From Marinifilaceae bacterium (GTDB lineage Bacteria; Bacteroidota; Bacteroidia; Bacteroidales; Marinifilaceae), in NCBI GenBank assembly GCA_025210485.1, contig JAOARN010000076.1, positions 17,652 to 81,651 of the forward strand: a stretch of 64,000 nt of DNA, in the 5' to 3' direction. Below are positions 54,601 to 61,748 of the stretch, piece after piece; position 1 is the stretch's first letter; each line of letters starts with the position of its first letter. The notes under the pieces are model-generated. The model did no database searches. It saw nothing but the letters and a program-made list of their open reading frames with translations, and was not told where the DNA came from. The translations under genes were made by a program, and so were the position numbers.

Positions 54601-55336
54601 TTTGGTCTATAGAGTTTGCTACAGGTTCAATCACATCCTTACCTTTAACTGAAGTGATGGCAGAAGTTAACTTTCTCTTCTCTATTCTCTGATAACCAGT
54701 AACTACAATACCTTCAAGCTCTTCTGTTGCTTCCTGTAAAATAACAGTACAAGATTGTTTTTTCCCAAGTTTGACCTCTTGCGTCTTCATCCCCACAAAA
54801 GAAACAACTAAAGTAACATCTAATTTTTTGTCAACTACAATATTAAATTGTCCATTAATATCAGTTGACACTCCAATTTGAGTTCCTTTTACAACAACAG
54901 AAACTCCAGGTAATGATTCTCCTTTCGAATCCTTAACAACGCCTGTTATTCCTTTTATCTTCTTTTCTTCTTTTGGAGCCTTTTGCTTAGCTTTTGTAAT
55001 TATAATAAGACCTTTTTCAAAATCTATTTGATAAGAATCTCCCAAAAGATCGTTCAACAGCTTTTCAACAGATTCATTTTTTGAACTAACAGTGAATTTT
55101 TTATCTACATCAAGGTAGTTTCTACTGTAAAAGAAATCCCATTCAGTTTGTTTTCTTATCTCTTTCAGAATATACTCAAGTTTAGTGTCTTTGAAATCCA
55201 AACTAACTTTTTTCTTCTGAGAAAAGCTTTCTGCATTTGCGTTAAACACGAGTATTAAAATGAAAAAAAGGCTCAATCGCATAATTAACATTAATTTTTT
55301 CGGCAAAAAACAATGCCGAATAGATTTGTTTTTCAT
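51692..55336 (-). CDS. SusC/RagA family TonB-linked outer-membrane transporter (locus 2)
   Basis: A 1214-residue TonB-dependent transporter. Signal peptide, STN domain (about 40-115, KKVSLDFKDTKLEYILKEI), carboxypeptidase-like sandwich (GVVKDSKGESLPGVSVVVKG, about 130-215), plug (EGIVVTGYQRIEKRKLTSAI; IRGSSSITGNREPVWVVDGVV; DASATAIYGTKAANGVIVITT) and a barrel ending TYSLSLNVNF. It is paralogous to locus 1 SusC but clearly diverged. The STN domain marks it as a signalling receptor for the adjacent FecR and sigma factor. Its roughly 100-nt leader contains two hairpins, both oriented as plus-strand terminators. Confidence 0.95.
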   Translation of the reverse strand: MKNKSIRHCFLPKKLMLIMRLSLFFILILVFNANAESFSQKKKVSLDFKDTKLEYILKEIRKQTEWDFFYSRNYLDVDKKFTVSSKNESVEKLLNDLLGDSYQIDFEKGLIIITKAKQKAPKEEKKIKGITGVVKDSKGESLPGVSVVVKGTQIGVSTDINGQFNIVVDKKLDVTLVVSFVGMKTQEVKLGKKQSCTVILQEATEELEGIVVTGYQRIEKRKLTSAITSVKGKDVIEPVANSIDQMLQGKIAGMAVMNQTSTPGAAPKIRIRGSSSITGNREPVWVVDGVVLRDPVPISTEELNSMDKVNLIGNAISSINPQDIERIDVLKDASATAIYGTKAANGVIVITTKRGKKGPMRINYNSSYSITSRPKYDGMMRMNSAERIAVSEEMRERGLAYDTQRPSNVAYEGALKELWNKDISLSEFDDKVNELRNNNTDWFDLLFRNSFSTNQTVSISGADDKTSYYASVGFSNSNGATRGVNLKKYNATINLSSKFSEKLSIDLGLRGSVAKDKRNHSSIAMMNYAYNTSRAIPAYNPDGTKYFYAEDLAYHLGEANDDVPDLGYNIFNELENTGSSNNTNSLGLQASLNYKINTYLKYTGMVSYNVSSNDRDDWADERSYYITKDRKMPFGMPIPKEDDTYKQQAKLPYGGEMKTDNTNNTSYTARSTITFNKYFAEKHSVTTNLGFEIQSSKYKGVSSTQFGYLPLRGRKVVNVNPADWPAFAQNIADNPNVYTNNRENLMSYYGTFSYGYDSRYIFNFNIRGDGSNKFGQDKSTRFVPIWSVSTRWNLDRENFLKDSKIISSLSVIASYGTQGNVPEDNPPYLVVQLGTLDATADQYESRLLNFPNKFLRWERTNSYNLGMDFSLFNGAVSGGLQLYKKLGKDQIVTRSISSTNGAASVAINGGDIENKGWELSLSTTAIKTKDFSLGFSFNSSKNYNKITNAGLVNDIFYQQYLDGTIIKNGKSVNSFYSYKFDKLDENGFPIFKDINLRDEKGNLVVNTREEAYNRALAFSGKREPDLTGGFTTNLRYKRLTMNFLLSFSLGAKVRLNRLYKDSGQALPYPQQNLSSEFVNRWKQSVNENTVIPVLSDQTMVLSDYLRERNMMHPTDQLDQDLLVGDNLWQMYNYSDLRVVSGDFLRCRSLSLSYSLANNLCKRLKMNSVNLGFTVNNVFTIKDKDLKGRDPEQVDLGSKTIPPQRTYSLSLNVNF

Positions 55337-55364
55337 AAATTTGTGTTTGAGGATTATTAACTAC

Positions 55365-55398
55365 ACTATAAGTTTTTCCAGAAGCTTATAGTTTTTTT
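55365..55398 (+). terminator. Plus-strand intrinsic terminator in the locus 2 susC leader (inner)
   Basis: ACTATAAGTTT (55365-55375), loop TTCCAG, AAGCTTATAGT (55382-55392) forms an 11-bp stem with one G-U, followed by a T-run to 55398 on the plus strand. No plus-strand gene is upstream. Its loop is identical to that of the outer hairpin. Confidence 0.6.
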
Positions 55399-55406
55399 AA
55401 TCTAAG

Positions 55407-55440
55407 TCCGGAATTTGTTCCAGCAAATCCGGATTTTTTT
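55407..55440 (+). terminator. Plus-strand intrinsic terminator in the locus 2 susC leader (outer)
   Basis: TCCGGAATTTG (55407-55417), loop TTCCAG, CAAATCCGGA (55424-55433) pairs over 10 bp with a one-base bulge, followed by a T-run to 55440. The run overlaps the fecR stop codon on the other strand. As a minus-strand structure it lacks a T-run, so it does not separate fecR from susC. Confidence 0.6.
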
Positions 55441-56575
55441 ATTTATCTATATATATTATATTATCCCTTTCTCTAAATCGAACATCTGCTACCCTTTCTA
55501 TTATTTTAAATAGGTCGTTTGCAGACCGATCTTTATCAAGAACTCCTGTAAACTGTATTGATTTTAGATTTTCTAATTTAAACTCAATATCAATATCATA
55601 CCATCTTTCTAATTGAACTACAAGCTTTTCAAGACTCAAATCATCAAAATAAAATTTACCAAGTCTCCAACTTATATATTGATTGACATCAACATTTTTT
55701 GATGATATTTTTGATTTATAATAGAGGGCTTGTTGGTTTGGTTTTATTAAAATAGAGTTGTTTCTTTTGGAAGATTCAAAAACTTTAACACTTCCTTCGA
55801 CAAGAGTTGTTCTAATATATTTATTTTCAGGATATGAATTTACATTAAAACTTGTACCTAAAACCCTAACACTCATGGAGTCTGTCTGCACTATAAAAGC
55901 TTTTTCCTTATTCTTACTAACTTCAAAAAAGGCTTCACCTTTAAGAAAAACTCTACGTTCATTTCCAATAAATTCGACTGGATATCTTAATTCTGTTTCA
56001 GAGTTAAGATAAACTATCGTATTGTCACTTAATCTCAATTTATATTCTCCTGCTCTTGGAACAATTATAGTGTTAAATTCGAGTTCCTTCCGTTTGTTTT
56101 GTTTTGATTTATAATGAAGTAGATCTGAGGAATCATTACTTATAGTAACAGAATTATTATCAATAATTTGACCCAATCTATCCTTTGAAAGCTCAACAGA
56201 TTTGCCATCTGATAATATTAGTTTTGCAGTTTTTGTCCCAGGATTTATTTGGCTCAAAAGCACTCGTTCCTGCGGATTATCTTGGTTTAAAATTTGATAA
56301 GTAAAAAATGAAACTGTAATCAAAAGGATTGCTATAGCTGCATATTTAGCTAATGATATTAGATTTAAACGTCTATTAGACTTAAATGCTTTGTTCTCAA
56401 GCTTTGCTTTTAAGAGATCCCAATTGGGTTCTTCAAACTCTGATTGCTTTTGTATATTTTCAAGATGCATTTTAATCTCTCGTAATTCCGAATCTTGAAA
56501 ACGATCAAGTATAGTCTCATCATTCGAATCTGAGTTTAAAAGATCTAATATATTTTTACCTATTTTATTTTTCAT
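55439..56575 (-). CDS. FecR family anti-sigma regulator (locus 2)
   Basis: A 378-residue inner-membrane protein. A cytoplasmic sigma-binding part (1-90), one membrane helix (about 92-114, YAAIAILLITVSFFTYQIL), the periplasmic FecR domain with VPRAGEYKLRLSDNTIVYLNSETELRYP and VLGTSFNVNSYPEN, and a C-terminal STN-like domain (about 305-378). It relays the state of the locus 2 SusC to its sigma factor. It starts 123 nt after the sigma gene stop. A GTCCTAG block identical to the -10-like block of locus 1 fecR lies just before its ATG. Confidence 0.93.
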   Translation of the reverse strand: MKNKIGKNILDLLNSDSNDETILDRFQDSELREIKMHLENIQKQSEFEEPNWDLLKAKLENKAFKSNRRLNLISLAKYAAIAILLITVSFFTYQILNQDNPQERVLLSQINPGTKTAKLILSDGKSVELSKDRLGQIIDNNSVTISNDSSDLLHYKSKQNKRKELEFNTIIVPRAGEYKLRLSDNTIVYLNSETELRYPVEFIGNERRVFLKGEAFFEVSKNKEKAFIVQTDSMSVRVLGTSFNVNSYPENKYIRTTLVEGSVKVFESSKRNNSILIKPNQQALYYKSKISSKNVDVNQYISWRLGKFYFDDLSLEKLVVQLERWYDIDIEFKLENLKSIQFTGVLDKDRSANDLFKIIERVADVRFRERDNIIYIDK

Positions 56576-56588
56576 ATTTCAATTCTTA

Positions 56589-56622
56589 CTAGGACTATAT
56601 ACTCTAAGTTATTTTCGCCCTT
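56589..56622 (-). promoter_or_regulatory. Possible ECF-type promoter of fecR (locus 2)
   Basis: The minus strand reads GTCCTAG at 56589-56595, the same 7-mer as before locus 1 fecR and at a similar distance to the ATG. The block at the -35 position (AAGGGCGAAAAT, from 56622) is different from the AGAACCACCCT of locus 1, which would give each sigma factor its own target. Confidence 0.4.
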
Positions 56623-56698
56623 TATATTTAGATTGAACCTAAAATTGAATTTAGGGTGAATTAAAATTGAAAAAAAATCAAAAAAAGTTTAATTTTTA

Positions 56699-57274
56699 TT
56701 AAAACATACTTGTTTTCAATAAGATAATAATAGAAAAAATTTCAAGATCATTTACATCAAGATCTTCTCGTATACGTTTGTATGCCAATCTGACTTGTGT
56801 TTTTACTGTATTAGTAGATATGCCCAAATCTTCGGCTACTTCGCCATATTTTAAACCTTCAACACAACTCAGTACAAAAATTTTTCGGCATTTTTCGGGT
56901 AATTTTTCAATAGACCCCTTCAATTTATCAATAAGTTCGAGCAGTTCTGATTTTTCCTCTTCACTAAATGCCTCGTTCTTATCAAAGGAATCTTCATATT
57001 TTTTGACAACCTTTTGATGGCGATACTGATTTAGGCAGGCATTCTTTACTATTTTGTATAGGTAGGCATTAATAGGGTAATTCAAAGAAATATTTTGATG
57101 ATTATTCCACAAGTGAACAAATGTTTCTTGAACTATATCTTCAGAAAGCAATTTATCTTTAACTATTCCTAAAGCATAATAATATAATTCTTTAGAATAT
57201 TTATCATAAATAAACCTAAATGAAGATTTGTTACCTGAGATTAAACCTTTTACTATTTCTTTTTCTTTATCCAT
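56699..57274 (-). CDS. ECF RNA polymerase sigma factor (locus 2)
   Basis: A 191-residue ECF sigma factor. Region 2: FRFIYDKYSKELYYYALGIVKDKLLSEDIVQETFVHLWNN. Region 4: LPEKCRKIFVLSCVEGLKYGEVAEDLGISTNTVKTQVRLAYKRIREDL. Region 4.2, which reads the -35 element, differs from the locus 1 sigma in the recognition helix (NTVKTQVRLAYKR against NTIKDHIKRAYRI), consistent with the two loci having different upstream elements. It is the first gene of the locus 2 row. Confidence 0.94.
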   Translation of the reverse strand: MDKEKEIVKGLISGNKSSFRFIYDKYSKELYYYALGIVKDKLLSEDIVQETFVHLWNNHQNISLNYPINAYLYKIVKNACLNQYRHQKVVKKYEDSFDKNEAFSEEEKSELLELIDKLKGSIEKLPEKCRKIFVLSCVEGLKYGEVAEDLGISTNTVKTQVRLAYKRIREDLDVNDLEIFSIIILLKTSMF

Positions 57275-57503
57275 ATTTTTTATTCATCTAATGCGAATAT
57301 AAATATTTTTAAACAATAAATAAAAAACTAAATATAATCAATTATTTATATAGAAATGACTTTTAAGGAATTGCAGAGAACAATTCAATACAAATATATT
57401 TCTATATTTCAGTAATTTAATGAATATAATTTAGATACATTTAACTTATTTTTAACACTTTGCTTATTAACAATATATTAGTATTTTTTATTGCAATAAG
57501 AAG

Positions 57504-57542
57504 AACTAGCTACCTATTATTCTTCAATACAGATAGCTAGTT
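57504..57542 (-). terminator. Terminator after the fibronectin-III lipoprotein gene
   Basis: AACTAGCTA (57504-57512) pairs with TAGCTAGTT (57534-57542), 9 bp with a 21-nt loop, 8 nt past the stop. The minus-strand tail is T-rich (TTCTTCTT), so it is a moderate terminator. Confidence 0.6.
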
Positions 57543-57549
57543 TTTATAA

Positions 57550-60441
57550 TTAGTTAATCCTTATTTCCTCCGAAACTGCCTCTTGAATAAGTTCATTTTC
57601 TATAAATTCAATTTTCAACTTGGCATCTATGCTAATATTGGGATTCTTTTTCAAGAATGCTCTTAAATCCATTTTAATTTTAAAGTAGCCATTCTCTTCA
57701 TACATCTTTTCTGGACCTCCTAACACTTTCCCTCTAATATTTCCTAGTGCATCTATCATTGGTTCTCCATCAATTTTCAAAAAGGCTTTGATTTCATCTA
57801 CCGTCTTTTTATCTCTATTCTTCTTCCAAGAAAAAATAAATAAACCAGGCTCATCTTGCTCCGCTTCGATAGCAAAATTATTCACAGGATCAGCATAAGT
57901 TCTATACTTGATCTTCTTAGTACTAATTTTTGCACCAAATTTATCTATGGCTTCTATATAAAATTCATACTCTCTATCGGCTTCAATATACTGAATCAGT
58001 ATGCTTTCATCATTATTGTTCGCACCTCTCATTATTTGCCCTTCGCCCCTTGCATCTGTATAAAATCGGTTGCTTATATCTTGATTATTCACATAATAAT
58101 GATATTCTCTTATGGCTGTATCAGGTTCAATATCTTTAGCAAAATTATTTTCAAATTCTACAAAACTGGAGCCTATATTCTTTATCACTAAATCCGAATT
58201 ATTCCACACAGGCATTTTATTTTCAAGTGTTTTCATCTTAAAAGACTTTTCATAAGCCTTAGTCCAATCTGAATAATAATAAATTATCTGAATATCATAC
58301 AATTTATTTGGTGCTAAATCAGCAGGTAATGGAAGTATATTTTTCACTTTGGACTCAAACCTACGCCCGCCAACAATATAAGCAAGTTTCATATGCGCAT
58401 ACTCTTCTTGGTATAAATCAGCATTTTTATTCATAAAGTCAGAACAATCTATTTGCATGGTATTATAGGTATCCTGAGTACTTTTGATAATAAAATTACC
58501 CTCTTTCATTGCTGGATAAGCTGCTGTATTTTGAGTAATTTTCTTTACATAAGACTTACCATTAATCGTAACATTTAGTTTTAGATTATAGCTTGTATTT
58601 GGTTTTAAATTCTTTAATAAATAAGCTCCATCTCTTCCCTGATAAACAGTCTTTGAACCTAATTGCAAAACAGCATATTGACTCCCAGTAGTATTCAACA
58701 TTTCCCACTCTAATAGGATGCTTCTGTACTTTACTTGGGCTATCGTATGCTTTAACTCTACAGCTGGTTTGGTCTTAAAATAAATGGTCTTTTCTCTCTC
58801 TGCTCCGTCCAAACTAATGGCCTTTACACTAATCGAATAATTTGTATTGGCTTTTAAATTCCTTAATGTATATGAGTTTTGGCTAATAGCATAGCTTTCT
58901 CCTAAATGGTTCATCCGATAATAAATCTCAGAACCATCAGAAAGCTTGGAATCAGTCCAATTAATAATAACTGTATCTTCTGTAATATCTGTCACCTCTA
59001 TTTTAAAATCGGAAGGCTTTTCATAAGCAATCGTCTCAAAGCTGATAAATTTCTTTTTGGTGACATAATAATACTCATTCTGTGTTACAGCCTCAACATA
59101 ATATGTATACTTAGTCTCGCCCCTAAGATTATTAAAACTATACTCCTGATCTTGTGTATTATTACATACTACTACATTATTTTCTGTATAAATTCGATAG
59201 TTTACCTCTTCACTTCCACTGGATTGAGATGCTGTCCAAACAATCTGTGCCGTTTTTGCTCCAACCTTATTAAGTTTTATCGTAAAGTCTGATAATTCAA
59301 CAGCTGGCAAAGTTTGAAACTCTATTGTTTTCTCTATTTCTTTCTGATTATGATTTTTTGCAACCACTTTCACCTGATAAGTTTTTCCTGCTTCCAGTTT
59401 ATCTGCAAAAAACTCACTATCATTATGCATAAGTCCTTTATAAAATCCATCTATAAATATCTTATAATCTGAACCATACTCATCATATTCACTTATTGAT
59501 TTCCATCTAATTAAAGCAGTATTTTGACTTATATCTAATACCTGAATATTAAAATCTATTGGATCATCTAATTTTTTTGTCCTTGCTGAAATCGATGATT
59601 TTATAGTCTGTGAATATTGATTCGTAGCAGTCAAAACAATCTCATATAGACTATCTTCTTGCAAATTATTAATTAAATAATTTCCTCCTTTATAATTCTC
59701 CTCTATTAATTCACCATCTACATTTATTGAATAAATAAGCTTATAATCTGGCTTATTATCCCACACTATTTCAATAAATTCACAGCTGATATTTTTAATT
59801 TCCACTTGAAAACTGTCAGGTAAAGCTTTTTGAGTTTTGACAAGTATAGAATTTTCAACTGTTTTATTGTATTTGTTTCTAGCAATAAGTTTTATTCTAT
59901 ACTCCTCATTAGGTTCTAAATTCTGAAATGTATAATTATTTATTTTATATTCTTTTTCTACTTCTTTATCTTGTATTACAATATCATATGTTAAATCATC
60001 AGATAAATTTTCCCACTCAATAGAAATACTAGATTCTTTAGATTCACTTAACCATAATTTGAATTTAGCAGGAGCTGGGGCTTCTTTGGTTATAAAACTA
60101 ATATTAGTTTTTCTTTCTGTATCATAAATACTTTTCGCAACTATCTGAACTCTATAATTCTTTTCTGGTTCTAGAAAATTAAAATCATAACTATTAGCAC
60201 TTAAGTCCTCATCGATTAGTTCTTCATTCAAGTACACATCGTATAAGACATTTGTATTGTCCTTTAACTTAGATTTTGTCCACTCAACTGATATAGAACT
60301 GTGTGTCAAACTATTTTCCTTTACTGATAAAAAAAACTCATCTGGTTTGATTTTTTTTACAATTTCTTTATCATTATTGCAAGACACCAAGATTAGGTAT
60401 ATCAATAATAAGAATACAGAGGGTATTTTTTTTAAATTCAT
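57550..60441 (-). CDS. Fibronectin type III repeat lipoprotein
   Basis: A 963-residue lipoprotein (lipobox LILVSC) built almost only of tandem fibronectin-III-like domains. At least six are clear by the recurring pattern of I-W...Y.I...G ... Y.L.NL..-T.Y...V.A... F.T, in about 85-95-residue steps (around 35, 122, 210, 297, 385, 478, 566), followed by three or so more diverged ones to the C-terminus. No catalytic domain or sorting signal is seen. Such proteins are surface-exposed spacers or adhesins. It starts close to a TAAATTTG box (60493-60500) and has its own terminator; it is not part of locus 2. Confidence 0.85.
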   Translation of the reverse strand: MNLKKIPSVFLLLIYLILVSCNNDKEIVKKIKPDEFFLSVKENSLTHSSISVEWTKSKLKDNTNVLYDVYLNEELIDEDLSANSYDFNFLEPEKNYRVQIVAKSIYDTERKTNISFITKEAPAPAKFKLWLSESKESSISIEWENLSDDLTYDIVIQDKEVEKEYKINNYTFQNLEPNEEYRIKLIARNKYNKTVENSILVKTQKALPDSFQVEIKNISCEFIEIVWDNKPDYKLIYSINVDGELIEENYKGGNYLINNLQEDSLYEIVLTATNQYSQTIKSSISARTKKLDDPIDFNIQVLDISQNTALIRWKSISEYDEYGSDYKIFIDGFYKGLMHNDSEFFADKLEAGKTYQVKVVAKNHNQKEIEKTIEFQTLPAVELSDFTIKLNKVGAKTAQIVWTASQSSGSEEVNYRIYTENNVVVCNNTQDQEYSFNNLRGETKYTYYVEAVTQNEYYYVTKKKFISFETIAYEKPSDFKIEVTDITEDTVIINWTDSKLSDGSEIYYRMNHLGESYAISQNSYTLRNLKANTNYSISVKAISLDGAEREKTIYFKTKPAVELKHTIAQVKYRSILLEWEMLNTTGSQYAVLQLGSKTVYQGRDGAYLLKNLKPNTSYNLKLNVTINGKSYVKKITQNTAAYPAMKEGNFIIKSTQDTYNTMQIDCSDFMNKNADLYQEEYAHMKLAYIVGGRRFESKVKNILPLPADLAPNKLYDIQIIYYYSDWTKAYEKSFKMKTLENKMPVWNNSDLVIKNIGSSFVEFENNFAKDIEPDTAIREYHYYVNNQDISNRFYTDARGEGQIMRGANNNDESILIQYIEADREYEFYIEAIDKFGAKISTKKIKYRTYADPVNNFAIEAEQDEPGLFIFSWKKNRDKKTVDEIKAFLKIDGEPMIDALGNIRGKVLGGPEKMYEENGYFKIKMDLRAFLKKNPNISIDAKLKIEFIENELIQEAVSEEIRIN

Positions 60442-60492
60442 TGTTTTTGTGTGTGTTATGTTTTTTTAATTATGCCTTGAATATTTGGGCGG

Positions 60493-60500
60493 CAAATTTA
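60493..60500 (-). promoter_or_regulatory. -7 box of the fibronectin-III lipoprotein gene
   Basis: The minus strand reads TAAATTTG, matching TAnnTTTG, about 50 nt before the ATG. No TTG box lies at the standard distance. Confidence 0.4.
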
Positions 60501-60639
60501 GAAAAAAAAATCTTCTAATATATCATATCCAAATCTTCTAAAACATAAAAATGATAGTATAACCAATAATACCCCTAAACAGAAAAAAGATAAATCCTAA
60601 TCACTTCCTTTGGTATAAATTTAAGAAGTTCGATATGAT

Positions 60640-60879
60640 TGTAATCGTTAATGGTTGGTAAAGTATATCACAAAAATAACTTAACATATTATGATTGATG
60701 TCTCAAAGCCCAAAACCACACATAACTCACTTGTCTCTAGTTACCACAACTCATCAGGGAAGGTTTTCTACTATATCTATAAAACAACAATAAACAGACA
60801 AAATCCCAAACCACCTTTATTTTCAACACTTGCAGATATACCAACTATCAAATCATAGCACCAACCATTAAAGGTGACA
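60640..60879 (+). mobile_element. Non-autonomous inverted-repeat element, copy 1
   Basis: A 240-bp element with left end TGTAATCGTTAATGGTTGG (60640-60658) and right end CCAACCATTAAAGGTGACA (60861-60879). The ends match the IS1595-like element at 38883-39851; the left end differs from its A-type end at one position. The left half of the interior is diverged from copies 2 and 3, while the right half (from 60783) is nearly identical to them. No coding frame. Confidence 0.8.
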
Positions 60880-61396
60880 TTAAAATGAAACTGAAAATAA
60901 ATTGAACAAATTTAAACCTCACAATATTTTTTTATACACAAATCAAATATAAAATTATGGATTAGACTGTTTAAAAAATGCCTAATGCTGCTGAGAATTT
61001 CAAAATTCCACAAATCTGTACTCGTTAATGGTTGGTACTAGAAATAATCAACAAAAATCACTTATATTATGATTAATAAAAACAACTTAACTAAAAATAT
61101 CACCGCCTAATTAAAGCTAAACACTTCAATCTCAGAAATGAAAAAACATTACATTCACAACAAAAAACAATAAACAGACAAAATCCCAAACTACCTTTAT
61201 TTTCAATACTTGCAGATATACCAACTATCAAATCACAACACCAACCATTAAAGGTGACATTAAAATGAAACTGAAAATAAATTGAACAAATTTAAACCTC
61301 ACAATATTTTTTTATACACAAATCAAATATGAAATTATGGATTAGACTGTTTAAAAAATGCCTAATGCTGCTAGGTATTTCAAACTTCCACAAATC
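60880..61396. repeat. 380-bp direct repeat: spacer plus element
   Basis: The 137-bp spacer after copy 1 (60880-61016) is repeated almost exactly after copy 2 (61260-61396), and landmarks inside elements recur at a 380-bp period (for example TAAACAGACA at 60791, 61171 and 61551). This shows tandem duplication of an element plus flanking DNA, not three separate insertions. Confidence 0.85.
61017..61259 (+). mobile_element. Non-autonomous inverted-repeat element, copy 2
   Basis: A 243-bp element with left end TGTACTCGTTAATGGTTGG (61017-61035) and right end CCAACCATTAAAGGTGACA (61241-61259). It is about 90 percent identical by eye to copy 3, which lies exactly 380 bp downstream. No coding frame; the right-hand interior shares TTGCAGATATACCAACTATC with both other copies. 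Confidence 0.82.
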
Positions 61397-61639
61397 TGTA
61401 CTCGTTAATGGTTGGTACTGGAAATAATCAATAAAAATCAATTACATTATGATTAATAAAAAAAACTTGACTGAAAAGAGCACAGACTAATTAGACCTAA
61501 AAGCTCCAATCTCAGAAAAGAAAAAACATTACATACACAACAAAAAACAATAAACAGACAGAATTCCAAACTACCTTTATTTTCAACACTTGCAGATATA
61601 CCAACTATCAAATCATACCACCAACCATTAAAGGTGACA
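61397..61639 (+). mobile_element. Non-autonomous inverted-repeat element, copy 3
   Basis: A 243-bp element with the same ends as copy 2 (61397-61415 and 61621-61639). Downstream of its right end the sequence departs from the spacer that follows copies 1 and 2, so the tandem duplication stops here. Confidence 0.82.
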
Positions 61640-61693
61640 TTAATTTAAGAAAACACCTGACTAAAAAATCAAAACAGACAAACCATATAATAT

Positions 61694-61729
61694 AAAAAAA
61701 GCTAGTTCTTTAGAGAACTAGCTTTTTTT
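61694..61729 (-). terminator. Intrinsic terminator after pruA
   Basis: A-run plus GCTAGTTCT (61694-61709), loop TTAG, AGAACTAGC plus T-run (61714-61729) gives a 16-bp stem, 20 nt past the pruA stop. Confidence 0.92.
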
Positions 61730-61748
61730 TGTTTATAAATTTTAACAC

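Larger units (their letters stand above)
60442..61748. other. Intergenic interval filled by a tandem element array
   Basis: About 1.3 kb with no protein-coding frame. Apart from the first 190 bases it consists of three short inverted-repeat-bounded elements and the two spacers between them, then the pruA terminator. Each has its own entry. Confidence 0.85.

Noticed and set aside
57856..58191. 111-codon plus-strand frame opposite the FN3 lipoprotein
   Set aside because: Antisense shadow with Ile/Tyr/Cys-rich composition typical of reversed FN3 coding sequence.
60640..61639. CRISPR array
   Set aside because: Repeats are inverted pairs 160-219 bp apart with repeated, not unique, spacers, and no cas genes are present.
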